Part shown: positions 16,853 to 26,070 of the stretch, one piece after another
Numbering within the stretch: position 1 is the stretch's first letter
Layout: each line of letters opens with the position of its first letter
NCBI RefSeq assembly: GCF_003052265.1
Contig: NZ_QANS01000002.1
Location: 434,001-498,000 of the forward strand
Direction: 5' to 3'
From: Stenotrophobium rhamnosiphilum
Lineage (GTDB): Bacteria > Pseudomonadota > Gammaproteobacteria > Nevskiales > Nevskiaceae
Length of the DNA stretch: 64,000 bases
The notes under the pieces: model-generated
Databases searched by the model: none
The model's input: the letters and a program-made list of their open reading frames with translations, nothing else
Told to the model about the DNA's origin: nothing
Program-made: the position numbers and the translations under genes

Positions 16853-17260
16853 CTAGACCGGATACTTTTCCATCTTAGGAATTTCTTCCAGTCCATTGTC
16901 CCAACCCGCCTTGCTCGACATGAATAAGTGAGCATCCGGCTTCTTTTCAACCACAGCATCCAAACTCCCCGCAGGCACCACGACCAACTTTCCTTCCGCC
17001 TGCGCACTCGGCAGCGCTGATCCACAAATAGAGCAAAAGCTTCTGCTGTGTCGGGTTGATGGCAGGTTAAAGAACGTCACCTTGTCCTGGCCCGCAATCC
17101 ACTTCAACGTGGCCTGCGATGAAAACAGATTGGCCCCGTGAGCGGAGCCCGTACCTTTGCGGCAATGCTCGCAATGGCAAAGATAGAAACGCTCAAACTC
17201 GCCATCAACTTCATAGCGAACCGCCCCGCATAAACATGAACCAGCGTGGGTTTTGCTCAT
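16853..17260 (-). CDS. GFA-family (glutathione-dependent formaldehyde-activating-like) zinc protein
   Basis: 135 residues with the typical cysteine sets: SCLCGAVRYE, YLCHCEHCRKGTGS and CSICGSALP. These bind zinc in the CENP-V/GFA fold. The family name comes from a formaldehyde-activating enzyme, but most members have no proven activity. It is probably co-transcribed with the VOC gene. Confidence 0.88.
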   Translation of the reverse strand: MSKTHAGSCLCGAVRYEVDGEFERFYLCHCEHCRKGTGSAHGANLFSSQATLKWIAGQDKVTFFNLPSTRHSRSFCSICGSALPSAQAEGKLVVVPAGSLDAVVEKKPDAHLFMSSKAGWDNGLEEIPKMEKYPV

Positions 17261-17338
17261 TCTTCTATCCCAAAAAATATTTACTTCGATCTATTTTCTT
17301 CAGTAATCAAGCCCGGTCTAATGCACTTGAGGCCTGCA

Positions 17339-17944
17339 TCAAGGTGCGGATTGGATCGGCTTTCGAGCATTGAGTATCCGCTGCGCAGTCGTCGAGTCCT
17401 CAATGGCAGGCACTTTCACGATCTTTCCAACATCCGACTGAATCATCGCCGAAACGAGCGCACCTCCGATGGCATTCCCTGCAATGTTTGCTCCGGCACT
17501 GATGCCGGGAGAGGGCGCCGTCATTCGCTGTAGAACATAAGCGTCTATATTGTCCGCTGTGTGGATCTCAGTTTCAAAGATAAAGAAAAAGCGCGGTGCT
17601 TCAGAAGGATTATTGGGCAAATAGATTCCTCCTTTCCATAGACGAGGTACCGGTTGGATTGCGGCATTCGTACTCCAAATCGAGCGATCGGGACCAAAGA
17701 AGTAAACGCCATCGTCGTCCTCTTTCCAAGCTGCATATACACCAGGCAATGCGCCTTCTTCGCATCTAACGTGCATCCCTCGATATGCCACCGTAGATAT
17801 TTTGTCGCTGATAACAATACGCTCTGCGCGCTGAGAATCAGCCAACTTCTCTGGGGCAACGGCGCAGCCAGACATAAATAAAGATACAAGCGCGACAACC
17901 AGAATTTTAATCACAGCGAACTCCATATTGTGCTGAATGTGCAT
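17339..17944 (-). CDS. Unrecognised lipoprotein, 201 aa
   Basis: The start is the ATG at 17944 or the one at 17926, which directly precedes a short signal peptide (FAVIKILVVALVSLFMSGC) with a clear lipobox (LFMSGC). No family is recognised for the rest. It lies immediately downstream of an integron attC site, only about 10 bases away, where a next cassette would start, but I cannot find a convincing attC after its own stop. Confidence 0.72.
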   Translation of the reverse strand: MHIQHNMEFAVIKILVVALVSLFMSGCAVAPEKLADSQRAERIVISDKISTVAYRGMHVRCEEGALPGVYAAWKEDDDGVYFFGPDRSIWSTNAAIQPVPRLWKGGIYLPNNPSEAPRFFFIFETEIHTADNIDAYVLQRMTAPSPGISAGANIAGNAIGGALVSAMIQSDVGKIVKVPAIEDSTTAQRILNARKPIQSAP

Positions 17945-17953
17945 TGCAGCGGC

Positions 17954-18010
17954 CCCTAACGCTCAAGTTAAACGGAAGCGTAGCCCGCCCGCTTGAACAC
18001 CTTGTTATGT
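17954..18010 (-). other. Integron attC recombination site
   Basis: On the minus strand the site reads cataacaaggtgttcaagcg, then a variable middle, then tttaacttgagcgttagggg. Both halves line up with the classic attC plan (R'' box ending in AAC, L boxes TTCAAGC and TTAACT-type, R' box GTTAG). The TAA stop of the gene upstream (18005-18007) lies inside the R'' box, as in true cassettes. No integron integrase is in the window. Confidence 0.78.
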
Positions 18011-18442
18011 TGCGGAATCGAAGATGCCCCAAGCATTTTCGTAGCCAAGTTGTTCAAATGTTTTTGGTTGGATGCCAGGCATCTTAGGATCAAGAAACCA
18101 CTTGGCGAAACGTTCTGGACTGCTCACAAGGTCACTGCCGGGCACCACAAAATACTGAACGGCTTGGCCCGGCTTGTTGAGGAGGACGAACACGTAGACG
18201 TGGCTCGCAACAACTTTGAGATGACTGATTAAAAAGAAGTTGCGGCTACGTAGTGCTTTTACCTGCACTGCGAACGTTCTATCCGTAGACGAGTTATATG
18301 CTAAAAGATCAATCGCTTTAGCGTTGCCGAAGGTGACGGACGTTTGCAACCCACGCTTTAGAAGCTCAGCGGCAACAAATAACTCGCCCGCAAGGCCAGT
18401 TATTTGACCATCGGCTCGTTTCGGTTTGGGAGATTCGGCCAT
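18005..18442 (-). CDS. Gene-cassette protein with a PD-(D/E)XK nuclease-like core, 145 aa
   Basis: Residues that would form a PD-(D/E)XK core are in order: an early Glu (GLAGELFVAAELLKRG), AIDLLAYN, and FAVQVKALRS. These are typical of small proteins of unknown role often carried in integron cassettes; a nuclease or DNA-binding role is possible. The stop codon overlaps the attC site at 17954-18010, so gene and site together form a cassette. The start is the ATG at 18442. No partner gene is seen. Confidence 0.7.
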   Translation of the reverse strand: MAESPKPKRADGQITGLAGELFVAAELLKRGLQTSVTFGNAKAIDLLAYNSSTDRTFAVQVKALRSRNFFLISHLKVVASHVYVFVLLNKPGQAVQYFVVPGSDLVSSPERFAKWFLDPKMPGIQPKTFEQLGYENAWGIFDSAT

Positions 18443-18538
18443 AGCAACCTAAACACAATTTAAATAATAAAAAAGCAGCATTTAAGTCAGAAGATACGCC
18501 AAGTAAAGCAATACGCTCTGAGCTCCATCGCTAAAGCA

Positions 18539-21124
18539 TCAGTGCACATACCTCGCCTTAACCGAATCCGAAGTGAACTCACCTGGCTTCATCGGCACAT
18601 CGTATTGCGCTGGCACGTCTTCTGATAACAAGCGATTTATAAAGTAGCGGCCATCTTTGAGATCGTAAGTAATCGTTGGTGCGCTATTAGCGGCTTGGAT
18701 GCTGTATACGGGTAACAGGTGGCCTTCTTGGAAGCGCCAGAGGTTGCCGCTGCGGTCGTAGTTTTCGACTAGCACGATGTTCCAGCTGTCTTCGTCGACA
18801 TAGAACATGCGTTTGCCGAAGGTGTGCTTTTTACCGTCGCGTTCGACTGCTTCGATGACCCACACGCGATGCAACTCATAACGTGTTGCAGGCTGGTAGA
18901 AATGTTTTGGCGTTAGTAGTTGGCTGTATTTGTAACGGCCATCGCTGATGCGATAGCTGTTGTACGGCAGATACATTTCCTGTTTGCCGGTGAGTTTCCA
19001 CACGTAGCGGTCAAACGCGCCGTTATACATATCCACCATGTCGATGAACATGATGGCTTCCGAGCCGGGGAATGGCTGGTCGTAACCTACGGGCGGAATG
19101 CGGAACATCTTGGGAATCCGCGGTGGGGCTACCCAGATGTTGCGTGACTGCTTGAGCGAGTTGGCGCTTTCATGCACGAGCGCCAAGAAATCCACGCCGG
19201 TTTTCGATTTTGAAAACCACGTCAGGTAATACAGCAGAATATTTTCGCTGCTGAGATTGGCGGGGTCTTTCGTGTTGGCGTAACGATTGAGTACACGCTC
19301 AGTCTGCTTGAGATTTTCCCCAAGGCTGCCATCTGGCCGGATGACGGCCTGAGTCGTTTGCATGACCGCGCTGTTGCCACGGAAGCGTACGCGGTGATTC
19401 CACATGATCTCGACGCCGTTTTGTGGCTGCGGGAATGGGAAGCCTAAACGTGCGTTTTCTAATGCATCGGAGCCTGCGAGCTTTGCTTTGCCTTCGTTCG
19501 CCTTCGTTGCATCGTAAATCGCTTGCGGATAACTGACGCTGCGACGCGTTGTGTACACCGGCAGTGTGTAGTCGGGATAACGCGAGAACAGTGCGAGATG
19601 TCCTTTGCTTAAGCGGTCACGATATTTCTGCACGTTGGCGGCAGTGATCGTATAAAGCGGTTTGTCGCCGGGGAATGGATCAGCAATGCGTCCACCTGCA
19701 ATGGCTGCGGGCCATTGTGCTTTCGTGATGCCACCGGTCCACGCTGGAATGGTGCCATCTGCATTGCCGCTCTTGTCAGCGCCCACCGGAGTGAGATCGC
19801 CGCTGGCGACTGCTCTGCCCTGCGTCGGTGTGCCACTACTTTCACCGGCAGTAACGCTAACAGTGCCGCCGAGCAAACGATCACTCAGCGTGACTTCGCC
19901 ATCATGCTGTTTACGATCTTTTGCTGCGGCCAGCGCCTGATCGCGCGCCTTGCCCGACTGCAAATATTTAACCCACTGCTCAGCCAACTTGCGCGTCTGG
20001 GGGAAATCTTGCGCAGCGCTAAATGCCTGCAATGCAGAATCAATATCCGCTTGCTGATAACGCGCCATACCTAGCGTCATCAACACTGGGCCACTCTTGG
20101 CACCCATCGCCACGGCTTGCTGAAACGCCTGTGCTGCATCGGAATACTGTTCGCGATACATACGCATTTGGCCGAGCTGCTGATACAGCTCAGCGCTTGG
20201 GGCTTTCATGATCGCTTGTTCCAAAGCAGGAATCGCCAAGCTGGATTCACGCGCGTTGATCCACATCGCAGCGAGTGTTTTCCAAGTTGCAGCGGTTTTT
20301 TGTATCTGACCTTTATCCATCCACTGCTGCATGGTGGATGCGCCTTCGAACGGCGCGCCAAGTTGTGCAGTGAGCGTAACGAGGCGCAGACGATCTTCTT
20401 CCGTCTTGATGAAGCCCATGCGACTGGCCAGTTCCAACACAGCACGTGCGCGATCGCGACTGCCGTATTTGAGCGTGAGTGCCGCCAGACGCATCCAGTC
20501 ATCACCCTGCGTCGGATCTTCGCGCACGATTTGATCTGCCATCGGCAGTGCATCTTTATCTTGGCCTGAACCCATCAGGGCGGCGAGTAATGCGCGCTTC
20601 CACGAAATGTCTGGCGTCTTGGTGCCAGCAATGCCCTTCTGCAACAGAGGCACGGCTTCCTTGAAACGCTTCTTGTCGACATAAGCGGCGCCGAGTGCAA
20701 TCAAGGTTTCGGTTGCGGCGTTGCCTGCTTTGACCTGTGCCTCAAGTTGCGGCACTAAATCTTTGTAATTACCTGTCGCCAAATAAATCTGCGACAAGTC
20801 TTTTTTCATTTGCTCAACGGCAGGGCCAGACAGCCCACCCAGCTTCAGCGCTTGTTCAATATATTTGGCGGCGCCTGCGTAATCTTTTTTAGCGGCGGCA
20901 GCAGAAGCCAAATCGCGCAGCAGCATCGACTTGGCATAAGGATCGGTCACATTCTGCAATTGCTGTTGCGCACTTTGCTGCACAGCTTTTGGCGGAGGTG
21001 CGCTGAGTTCTCGCACTTCGCTGCGATACTGATCGGCCATCGCGAACGAAGAGCTCAACAACAGTGGCAATGCCGCAAGGCAAACACGATAACGATGAGT
21101 GAAGGCGCGTATTGGCATGTTCAT
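18539..21124 (-). CDS. TPR protein fused to a DUF1329 domain (TonB operon)
   Basis: 861 residues. A signal peptide (about 1-30, ending FAMADQ) leads into an alpha-helical TPR region to about residue 400. From about 440 the sequence is a full DUF1329 protein (LTPVGADKSGNADGTIPAWTGG, then typical motifs to the end). TPR proteins close TtpC-type TonB operons; DUF1329 proteins are usually separate envelope proteins found with MMPL transporters and DUF1302. The fused domain has no signal peptide of its own, which fits one polypeptide. It overlaps tonB by four bases. Probably periplasmic. Confidence 0.85.
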   Translation of the reverse strand: MNMPIRAFTHRYRVCLAALPLLLSSSFAMADQYRSEVRELSAPPPKAVQQSAQQQLQNVTDPYAKSMLLRDLASAAAAKKDYAGAAKYIEQALKLGGLSGPAVEQMKKDLSQIYLATGNYKDLVPQLEAQVKAGNAATETLIALGAAYVDKKRFKEAVPLLQKGIAGTKTPDISWKRALLAALMGSGQDKDALPMADQIVREDPTQGDDWMRLAALTLKYGSRDRARAVLELASRMGFIKTEEDRLRLVTLTAQLGAPFEGASTMQQWMDKGQIQKTAATWKTLAAMWINARESSLAIPALEQAIMKAPSAELYQQLGQMRMYREQYSDAAQAFQQAVAMGAKSGPVLMTLGMARYQQADIDSALQAFSAAQDFPQTRKLAEQWVKYLQSGKARDQALAAAKDRKQHDGEVTLSDRLLGGTVSVTAGESSGTPTQGRAVASGDLTPVGADKSGNADGTIPAWTGGITKAQWPAAIAGGRIADPFPGDKPLYTITAANVQKYRDRLSKGHLALFSRYPDYTLPVYTTRRSVSYPQAIYDATKANEGKAKLAGSDALENARLGFPFPQPQNGVEIMWNHRVRFRGNSAVMQTTQAVIRPDGSLGENLKQTERVLNRYANTKDPANLSSENILLYYLTWFSKSKTGVDFLALVHESANSLKQSRNIWVAPPRIPKMFRIPPVGYDQPFPGSEAIMFIDMVDMYNGAFDRYVWKLTGKQEMYLPYNSYRISDGRYKYSQLLTPKHFYQPATRYELHRVWVIEAVERDGKKHTFGKRMFYVDEDSWNIVLVENYDRSGNLWRFQEGHLLPVYSIQAANSAPTITYDLKDGRYFINRLLSEDVPAQYDVPMKPGEFTSDSVKARYVH

Positions 21125-21870
21125 CGCCAGTTGTACGCACAGTCAGCAGGGTCCATATCCACGCGCTGTTTTACTTCGCGAGCGATCTTGGATGCTTCGT
21201 AAATCCAATTTCCAACGCTCTCAATCGCTGCGGCTTCATAAACACCGCGTGGATCGGCATCAACAATTTTTACGTCTTGTACGCGGCCATTGGGCATCAC
21301 GGTGAAAACGACTTCGACCCAACCTTTAATATTCTTCTTACAAGCCCACTCCGGCATCTGCGGACGTGCGGTAGAAATTGGAACGAGTGGTTTGCCCTTA
21401 AAGCCTTGGCCAGTGCCATACCCGCCACCACCGCCGCCATTGCCTGTACCGCGACCACCCGCGAATCCACCGAACACGCCACTGCCACCCAAGCTCATGC
21501 TGCCGGAGCCCAAAGTCACCGGCACACTCACCGAGCCAATGTTTGTGGTGCTCACGGAAACCAACGGCATATCGACCGTCGGCATGTTGGGCTGCGCTAA
21601 AGCTGGAGGCGCTGAAGGTGGCGGAGGCGGCGCAGAATCTGGTTTGAACATTTCGTCTGGCGGCGGCGGGGCTTCGGCTTTTGCCTGAACGACATTAATG
21701 CCTTCAAGAACGAGTTCGCCTTCGCCCTGACCTTCTGGCGCGCTGATGATGCGCTGCATGATCCAGAACAATGCCAACACCACCATCAAGGCGCTGATAA
21801 ACGAGCTGAGCCAGCGCCGTTCGGTGAACGCGCGGCGGAGCGCAGGTATTTTTGGAAGAGCAAACTTCAC
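21121..21870 (-). CDS. tonB: Energy transducer TonB-like protein
   Basis: 249 residues. One N-terminal membrane helix (about 19-45) is followed by a proline- and glycine-rich linker (PPPPDEMF, GGGGGG) and a C-terminal TonB domain (about 165-249: GWVEVVFTVMPNGRVQDVKIVDADP). It starts with GTG. In the TonB2/TtpC type of system this protein carries energy from the inner membrane to an outer-membrane receptor. The next gene overlaps by four bases. Confidence 0.9.
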   Translation of the reverse strand: MKFALPKIPALRRAFTERRWLSSFISALMVVLALFWIMQRIISAPEGQGEGELVLEGINVVQAKAEAPPPPDEMFKPDSAPPPPPSAPPALAQPNMPTVDMPLVSVSTTNIGSVSVPVTLGSGSMSLGGSGVFGGFAGGRGTGNGGGGGGYGTGQGFKGKPLVPISTARPQMPEWACKKNIKGWVEVVFTVMPNGRVQDVKIVDADPRGVYEAAAIESVGNWIYEASKIAREVKQRVDMDPADCAYNWR

Positions 21871-21879
21871 TGGATCAGA

Positions 21880-22287
21880 TCACTTCGATGGCTGTGCAGC
21901 GATGGCGACATCTTTAACGCCCGCAAGACGCACCTGGTCCATCGCTTCCACCATCAACCCTGCTCGTGCATCTTTATCTGCCTGAATAACGACGGTGATC
22001 TTGGGATGCTGCGCCTTGAGGCGCTGAACATTGGCGCGCACAGAACGGATATCGACATGCTGACGATCAATCCAGACTTCGCCGTTGGCGCTGATGGCGA
22101 TAAACACATTGGCTTGATCTTCTTTGGTTGCGGTCTGCGCTGTTGGACGATTCACGCGGATGCCGGACTCACTGATGAACGCGGCAGTGATGATGAAGAA
22201 GATCAGCAGGTTCATAACGAAGTCCAGCATCGGCGCTAAGTCGATACCGGTTTCTTCCTGCTGATGAACGTGTCTACGAATACGCAT
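21880..22287 (-). CDS. exbD: ExbD/TolR-family biopolymer transport protein
   Basis: 135 residues. There is a charged N-terminus (RIRRHVHQQEETGIDLAPMLD), one membrane helix with the conserved Asp (DLAPMLDFVMNLLIFFI), and a periplasmic domain. It forms with ExbB the proton-driven motor that energises TonB. The stop is nine bases before the GTG of tonB, and its first base overlaps the exbB stop. Confidence 0.93.
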   Translation of the reverse strand: MRIRRHVHQQEETGIDLAPMLDFVMNLLIFFIITAAFISESGIRVNRPTAQTATKEDQANVFIAISANGEVWIDRQHVDIRSVRANVQRLKAQHPKITVVIQADKDARAGLMVEAMDQVRLAGVKDVAIAAQPSK

Positions 22288-22865
22288 TAGCCTTCCTCGT
22301 AAGCGAGAACGTCATTAAGCCGCTCTGTCTCGCGCGCTACACGCGCTTGAAAATGGTGAACAAAGAACATTCCGGACAAGCTCACCGCCAGACCAGACAT
22401 GGTTGCAACCATCGCGTGTGAAACACCGCTGGCCATGGTGCCTGCGTCGGCAGTGCCTTGGATGGTCATCACATCAAAAACTTCCAGCATGCCGCCGACG
22501 GTGCCGAGCAAACCTAGCAAGGGACACATGGGAATAACCACGCTCATGATCGGCAAGGTCGCGCCCATCGCGACGTTGGCCTGCGAGATCAACATGGCGC
22601 GCACACGGCGTGCGTACCAAGATTGGCGATCGGTGCGATGGCCCCACTCGTGACGCAAACGTTCTTGCTCTTGCGGAAACACTTCGCGGAAATACCACCA
22701 GCGTTCAATGATCAGCGTCCACATCACCAGCGCTGCGGCAAAGATCAGCCACAACACCGGACCACCGGCATCAAAGAAATCCTGAATCGAGCGGAACGGC
22801 GCAGTTAGGCCGTTCACTACCCAGCCATTGTTGATCCAGCCACCAAAATTTTGAGCAAGGCTCAT
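22287..22865 (-). CDS. exbB: ExbB/TolQ-family proton channel protein
   Basis: 192 residues with three hydrophobic helices and the MotA/TolQ/ExbB domain (CPLLGLLGTVGGMLEVFDVM, then MASGVSHAMVATMSGLAVSL). A proton channel subunit of the inner membrane, paired with the ExbD encoded next. This is the second ExbB-like gene of the operon; the long TtpC-like one is upstream across a 150-bp gap. Confidence 0.93.
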   Translation of the reverse strand: MSLAQNFGGWINNGWVVNGLTAPFRSIQDFFDAGGPVLWLIFAAALVMWTLIIERWWYFREVFPQEQERLRHEWGHRTDRQSWYARRVRAMLISQANVAMGATLPIMSVVIPMCPLLGLLGTVGGMLEVFDVMTIQGTADAGTMASGVSHAMVATMSGLAVSLSGMFFVHHFQARVARETERLNDVLAYEEG

Positions 22866-23015
22866 CGATCAGCTCACATCGAACCGTTAAGCACGGAGCC
22901 GGTGGCTGGATCAACAATAAAAACTATGCCCTGTTTCATTGAGGCGGCCACTCCATACTTGATCGAGAGAAGGCTCGATTTCTGGACAGTGCGTGTATCA
23001 CGGACTGACGCCGCC
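22866..23015. other. Intra-operon gap with an inverted repeat at the ttpC stop
   Basis: The 150 bp between two same-strand genes hold a 12-bp perfect inverted repeat: cattgaggcggc (22937-22948) and gccgcctcaatg (23010-23021), the latter covering the ttpC stop codon. It could form a hairpin in the transcript with a loop of about 60 bases. A short frame across it (22874 leftward) is not supported as a gene. Confidence 0.5.
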
Positions 23016-24362
23016 TCAATGAGCGTTGGCAGCACGCGCCGTCTCCATGCGCTGTGCGAGCATGCCCGCACTTTGCTCGTCGAGAATCTGCACGAGTGCG
23101 CGTGAACGCGACATCAGCAAGGTGTTCACGAACAACAAAGGAATCGCGATGCCGAGGCCCAGCACGGTGGCAATCATGGCTTGCGAGATACCGCCCGCCA
23201 TCACTTTCGGATCACCCGCGCCTACTTCCGTAATCACCTGGAAGGTTTCGATCATGCCGATGACGGTGCCCAACAAGCCTAGCAAAGGACCTGCCGCAAC
23301 GATCAAGCGAATCAAACCTTGGAAGCGTTCGATCTTCGGCGTTTCACGCAGCACGGCTTCTGACACATGCAGCTCAACCACTTCTGGATCTGCGCTGATT
23401 TCATCTGTGAGGCATGCCAGTACGCGGCCCAGCGGATTGTCGAGATTTGGTTGACGAAGATTTGCGAGCTGAATATGGATCAAACGTCCGACCTTGATCA
23501 GGAAGGTCAGCTGATAAGCCGCAATCGCTGCGCCGACCAGACCAATGAAGATGATGACGTAACCGACGAAGCCGCCCATGTGGAGGCGCTCACCAATGGT
23601 TGGGCGAGCAGATTCCAATGCGAGCAAAGTGCCGTGCGAAGGATCAACGATGATCGGTTCGATTGGATCGTCACTCTTGGCAAATGATTTTGCGAGACCG
23701 GTTGCGCCGTGACCCGGCTGACGCGGCAACACAGACAAGGAGCCGTCTGTTTGCATGGCCAGATACTGGCCATCAGCAAACGCATCAAACACGCCGATAC
23801 GAATCACATCTGCTTTTGCACGTGCGCCGTCTTCATCAACGATCTCGGCGGAGAAGCGTGCAACCTTGCCGCCTTCCGTCATTTCTTGTTGCAGCAAGAA
23901 CCAGAACTTTTCCAGCTTGGCGACGCTAGGCAGTTCGGTGCCCTTCATCAAATCTTCAAGCAGTTCGATACGCTCTGGATACTGCGCAGTCACGAGTGAA
24001 CCAGCGGCGGCACCGCGGAAATCTCCAGCGGCCTGACGGACTGAAGCATACATCTGGCCGGTATCACCGACGCGAGTCTGCAGCTTTTCTTTCAGCGCTT
24101 TGATTTCAGCTTGCGAGGCGTCGTAGCGACCTTTGACGCGCGAGATGCGTGCATTGGCTGTAGCCAAATCTGCTTCTGCTTTTTGTAGCATCGCGGCTTG
24201 TTCGTTTTTGTCACGCAGAAAACGTGCTTCACGATCCGCATTCATTTTTGCAGAGGCCTGACTGCCCTGCTGCACTTGCTTGAGAAGTTCGTCGAGGCCC
24301 TGCGGTGCCGCTTGTGCAACCGCGCTAAAGCTCAGTGCAGCAATGATGAAAAGTTTTTTCAT
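23016..24362 (-). CDS. ttpC: TtpC-like long ExbB-family protein
   Basis: 448 residues. After a signal peptide (1-18) come a long coiled-coil-like periplasmic part (to about 130) and a further soluble domain to about 260. Three membrane segments then carry the ExbB/TolQ signature (GPLLGLLGTVIGMIETFQVI, AGGISQAMIATVLGLGIAIP). This is the layout of TtpC, the extra ExbB-like partner essential for TonB2 function in Vibrio. The stop lies in an inverted repeat. Confidence 0.9.
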   Translation of the reverse strand: MKKLFIIAALSFSAVAQAAPQGLDELLKQVQQGSQASAKMNADREARFLRDKNEQAAMLQKAEADLATANARISRVKGRYDASQAEIKALKEKLQTRVGDTGQMYASVRQAAGDFRGAAAGSLVTAQYPERIELLEDLMKGTELPSVAKLEKFWFLLQQEMTEGGKVARFSAEIVDEDGARAKADVIRIGVFDAFADGQYLAMQTDGSLSVLPRQPGHGATGLAKSFAKSDDPIEPIIVDPSHGTLLALESARPTIGERLHMGGFVGYVIIFIGLVGAAIAAYQLTFLIKVGRLIHIQLANLRQPNLDNPLGRVLACLTDEISADPEVVELHVSEAVLRETPKIERFQGLIRLIVAAGPLLGLLGTVIGMIETFQVITEVGAGDPKVMAGGISQAMIATVLGLGIAIPLLFVNTLLMSRSRALVQILDEQSAGMLAQRMETARAANAH

Positions 24363-25198
24363 TTGGCTGCTCCCGCCGGAGTTGGCATGGGCAAGGTGAG
24401 CAGATCCGCCGCCGTTTGTTCACGAGCAATACGCATACCCTGACGCACACTCTTTACATAGCCATGGTCCAACTTTTCCCATTTGCCTGCGTTGGCATCC
24501 CAACGGCCTGCTGCATCGCCATCAATGCTGAGGAAGAACAGCGCAGTGCGACCGACGTGAAGAATGTCGACAACCTTGCCATCGACATCTGCGCGCTCAA
24601 CACCGAGCGTGCGGCCATAGTCGGCTTCGATTGAATACGCTTCGAGAATGCGTTTGTACTTTTCAGAAGTATTGGCTTCCGGATCAGCCATCAAGCGCTT
24701 GAGCGAGGCAATGCGGTCCTGACGCTCTTGCTTGAGGAAAGGCAAATCTAGCGAGACAAATTTTTCCAGACTGTTGAGCATGCGCAACATCAGCGGCATG
24801 ATTTCGCGGTCGGTGTTGTCCATTTCGACGAGCTGGCGTTGCAGCGAAACTTTTTCAGTGTCTTGCTGACCCGCAATTTCTTCTAGCTGCTGCGCATAAA
24901 CATTGAGCTGCTGCGCCTGCCATGTCGCGGCGCGATAACGCTCAAGCATCTGCTTGGTTTGGTCATCGGTGCTATTCACACGCTGCTGCGAAGCTTTGGA
25001 GGCATTGTTCGCAGCCTGCGAGGCATCAATCGCTTGGCCCACAGGATCTGCCGCTTGCGCGATCAGCTCAACGCTGCCCGTCAACAAGACCAGCAAAACA
25101 AAGTAAGACCAGCCGCGAGCAGGGGATTTTGATCCCCCTCGCTTTGCCAATCCTTTGGCCCTGTTTTGTTTTATTTTTGGTCTATTTTTATAAAACAT
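24359..25198 (-). CDS. DUF3450 family protein, first gene of the TonB operon
   Basis: 279 residues with a basic N-terminus (about 30 residues), a hydrophobic signal-like segment (WSYFVLLVLLTGSVELIA), then an alpha-helical, coiled-coil-like region to about 150 and a DUF3450 C-terminal part (VDILHVGRTALFFLS). DUF3450 proteins are regularly encoded before TtpC. It overlaps ttpC by four bases. I see no Fur-box-like sequence in the 76 bases upstream, so iron control is not supported here. Confidence 0.88.
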   Translation of the reverse strand: MFYKNRPKIKQNRAKGLAKRGGSKSPARGWSYFVLLVLLTGSVELIAQAADPVGQAIDASQAANNASKASQQRVNSTDDQTKQMLERYRAATWQAQQLNVYAQQLEEIAGQQDTEKVSLQRQLVEMDNTDREIMPLMLRMLNSLEKFVSLDLPFLKQERQDRIASLKRLMADPEANTSEKYKRILEAYSIEADYGRTLGVERADVDGKVVDILHVGRTALFFLSIDGDAAGRWDANAGKWEKLDHGYVKSVRQGMRIAREQTAADLLTLPMPTPAGAAK

Positions 25199-25274
25199 TC
25201 CATCTCCTCGACCCGCCGCACGCGGTGTCTAACGCAATAAGGCGCTCATTGGCGCATGTGACGCAGTGAAGCGT

Positions 25275-26060
25275 TCATGAACCGCGAGTCACTCGGTGTT
25301 CAAAAGGACGCAGCCAACTAATGATGCCGTTGACCATCTCCTCGGTTTCTTCGTCGTCGATCACCCAGTGACCACGATTCAAGTAATACCGTTGTGACGC
25401 TGCCGGATACAAAGCAGCGACTCTGCGCACCACTTTCGGTGGCGTCAGTTTGTCTTTCTCAGCGCTGACCACATAAACCGGGCAGCGCACAGCGGTTTCA
25501 TCAACTTCTGAAGCACGCGTGAAATCGAGTGGCCACAAACCGATCTCGTACACCACGCGGCCAGACTCATGCACCATCGATTCGTAGCCTGCTCGATGCT
25601 GTTCCTGTGGCACGGTGTTGAACACGTACGATTGCGTCTTTTCAAATGACGGCTTATGTGGTTTGCGCCAACCGCCCCAAGCCAGCAGCACTCGCCAGAA
25701 GGCCATGATGTTGGTCCACGACAGCGCCAAGATGCCGGCCGGTGGCGCAGGTGTCAGCAGTACGAGTGCCAAGGGCCGCGTACGTGCCGCAACTTGCTGC
25801 GCCAACAAACCGCCCATCGAGTGACCAATGATGATGGGTGGCTGCTTAAAGTTTTGGCGTGCGATGTAGTCTTCGATGTAAGCCACATAGCTCTTCAGAC
25901 TCAGCGGCCCCACCGTGATCGGCTGATCGGCCGTGGGCTCATGCCCCGGCAAAGTGATCGCGTGACAGTCGTAACCACGCGGTGCCATCAAATCGGTGAC
26001 GCGCTTCCAGTGAGCGCCGGTGCACCACATGCCATGAATAAAAACGACGGGGTATCCCAT
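25275..26060 (-). CDS. Alpha/beta hydrolase
   Basis: 261 residues with VVFIHGMWCTGAHW (oxyanion region), the nucleophile elbow GHSMGG, a likely acidic residue in VSAEKDKLTP, and a terminal histidine in NRGHWVID. The substrate is not clear; the family includes esterases and lipases. It is ten bases downstream of a short-chain dehydrogenase gene, so the two probably form an operon for lipid or carbonyl compounds. Confidence 0.87.
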   Translation of the reverse strand: MGYPVVFIHGMWCTGAHWKRVTDLMAPRGYDCHAITLPGHEPTADQPITVGPLSLKSYVAYIEDYIARQNFKQPPIIIGHSMGGLLAQQVAARTRPLALVLLTPAPPAGILALSWTNIMAFWRVLLAWGGWRKPHKPSFEKTQSYVFNTVPQEQHRAGYESMVHESGRVVYEIGLWPLDFTRASEVDETAVRCPVYVVSAEKDKLTPPKVVRRVAALYPAASQRYYLNRGHWVIDDEETEEMVNGIISWLRPFEHRVTRGS

Positions 26061-26070
26061 ATCCGTGCTC

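Noticed and set aside
17281-17338. A possible second attC after the 201-aa lipoprotein gene
   Set aside because: Only weak ctcaag and cattag similarity; no paired R and L boxes at proper spacing.
22874-23071. A 65-codon frame between exbB and ttpC
   Set aside because: It overlaps the end of ttpC and spans the inverted repeat; no ribosome site or family.
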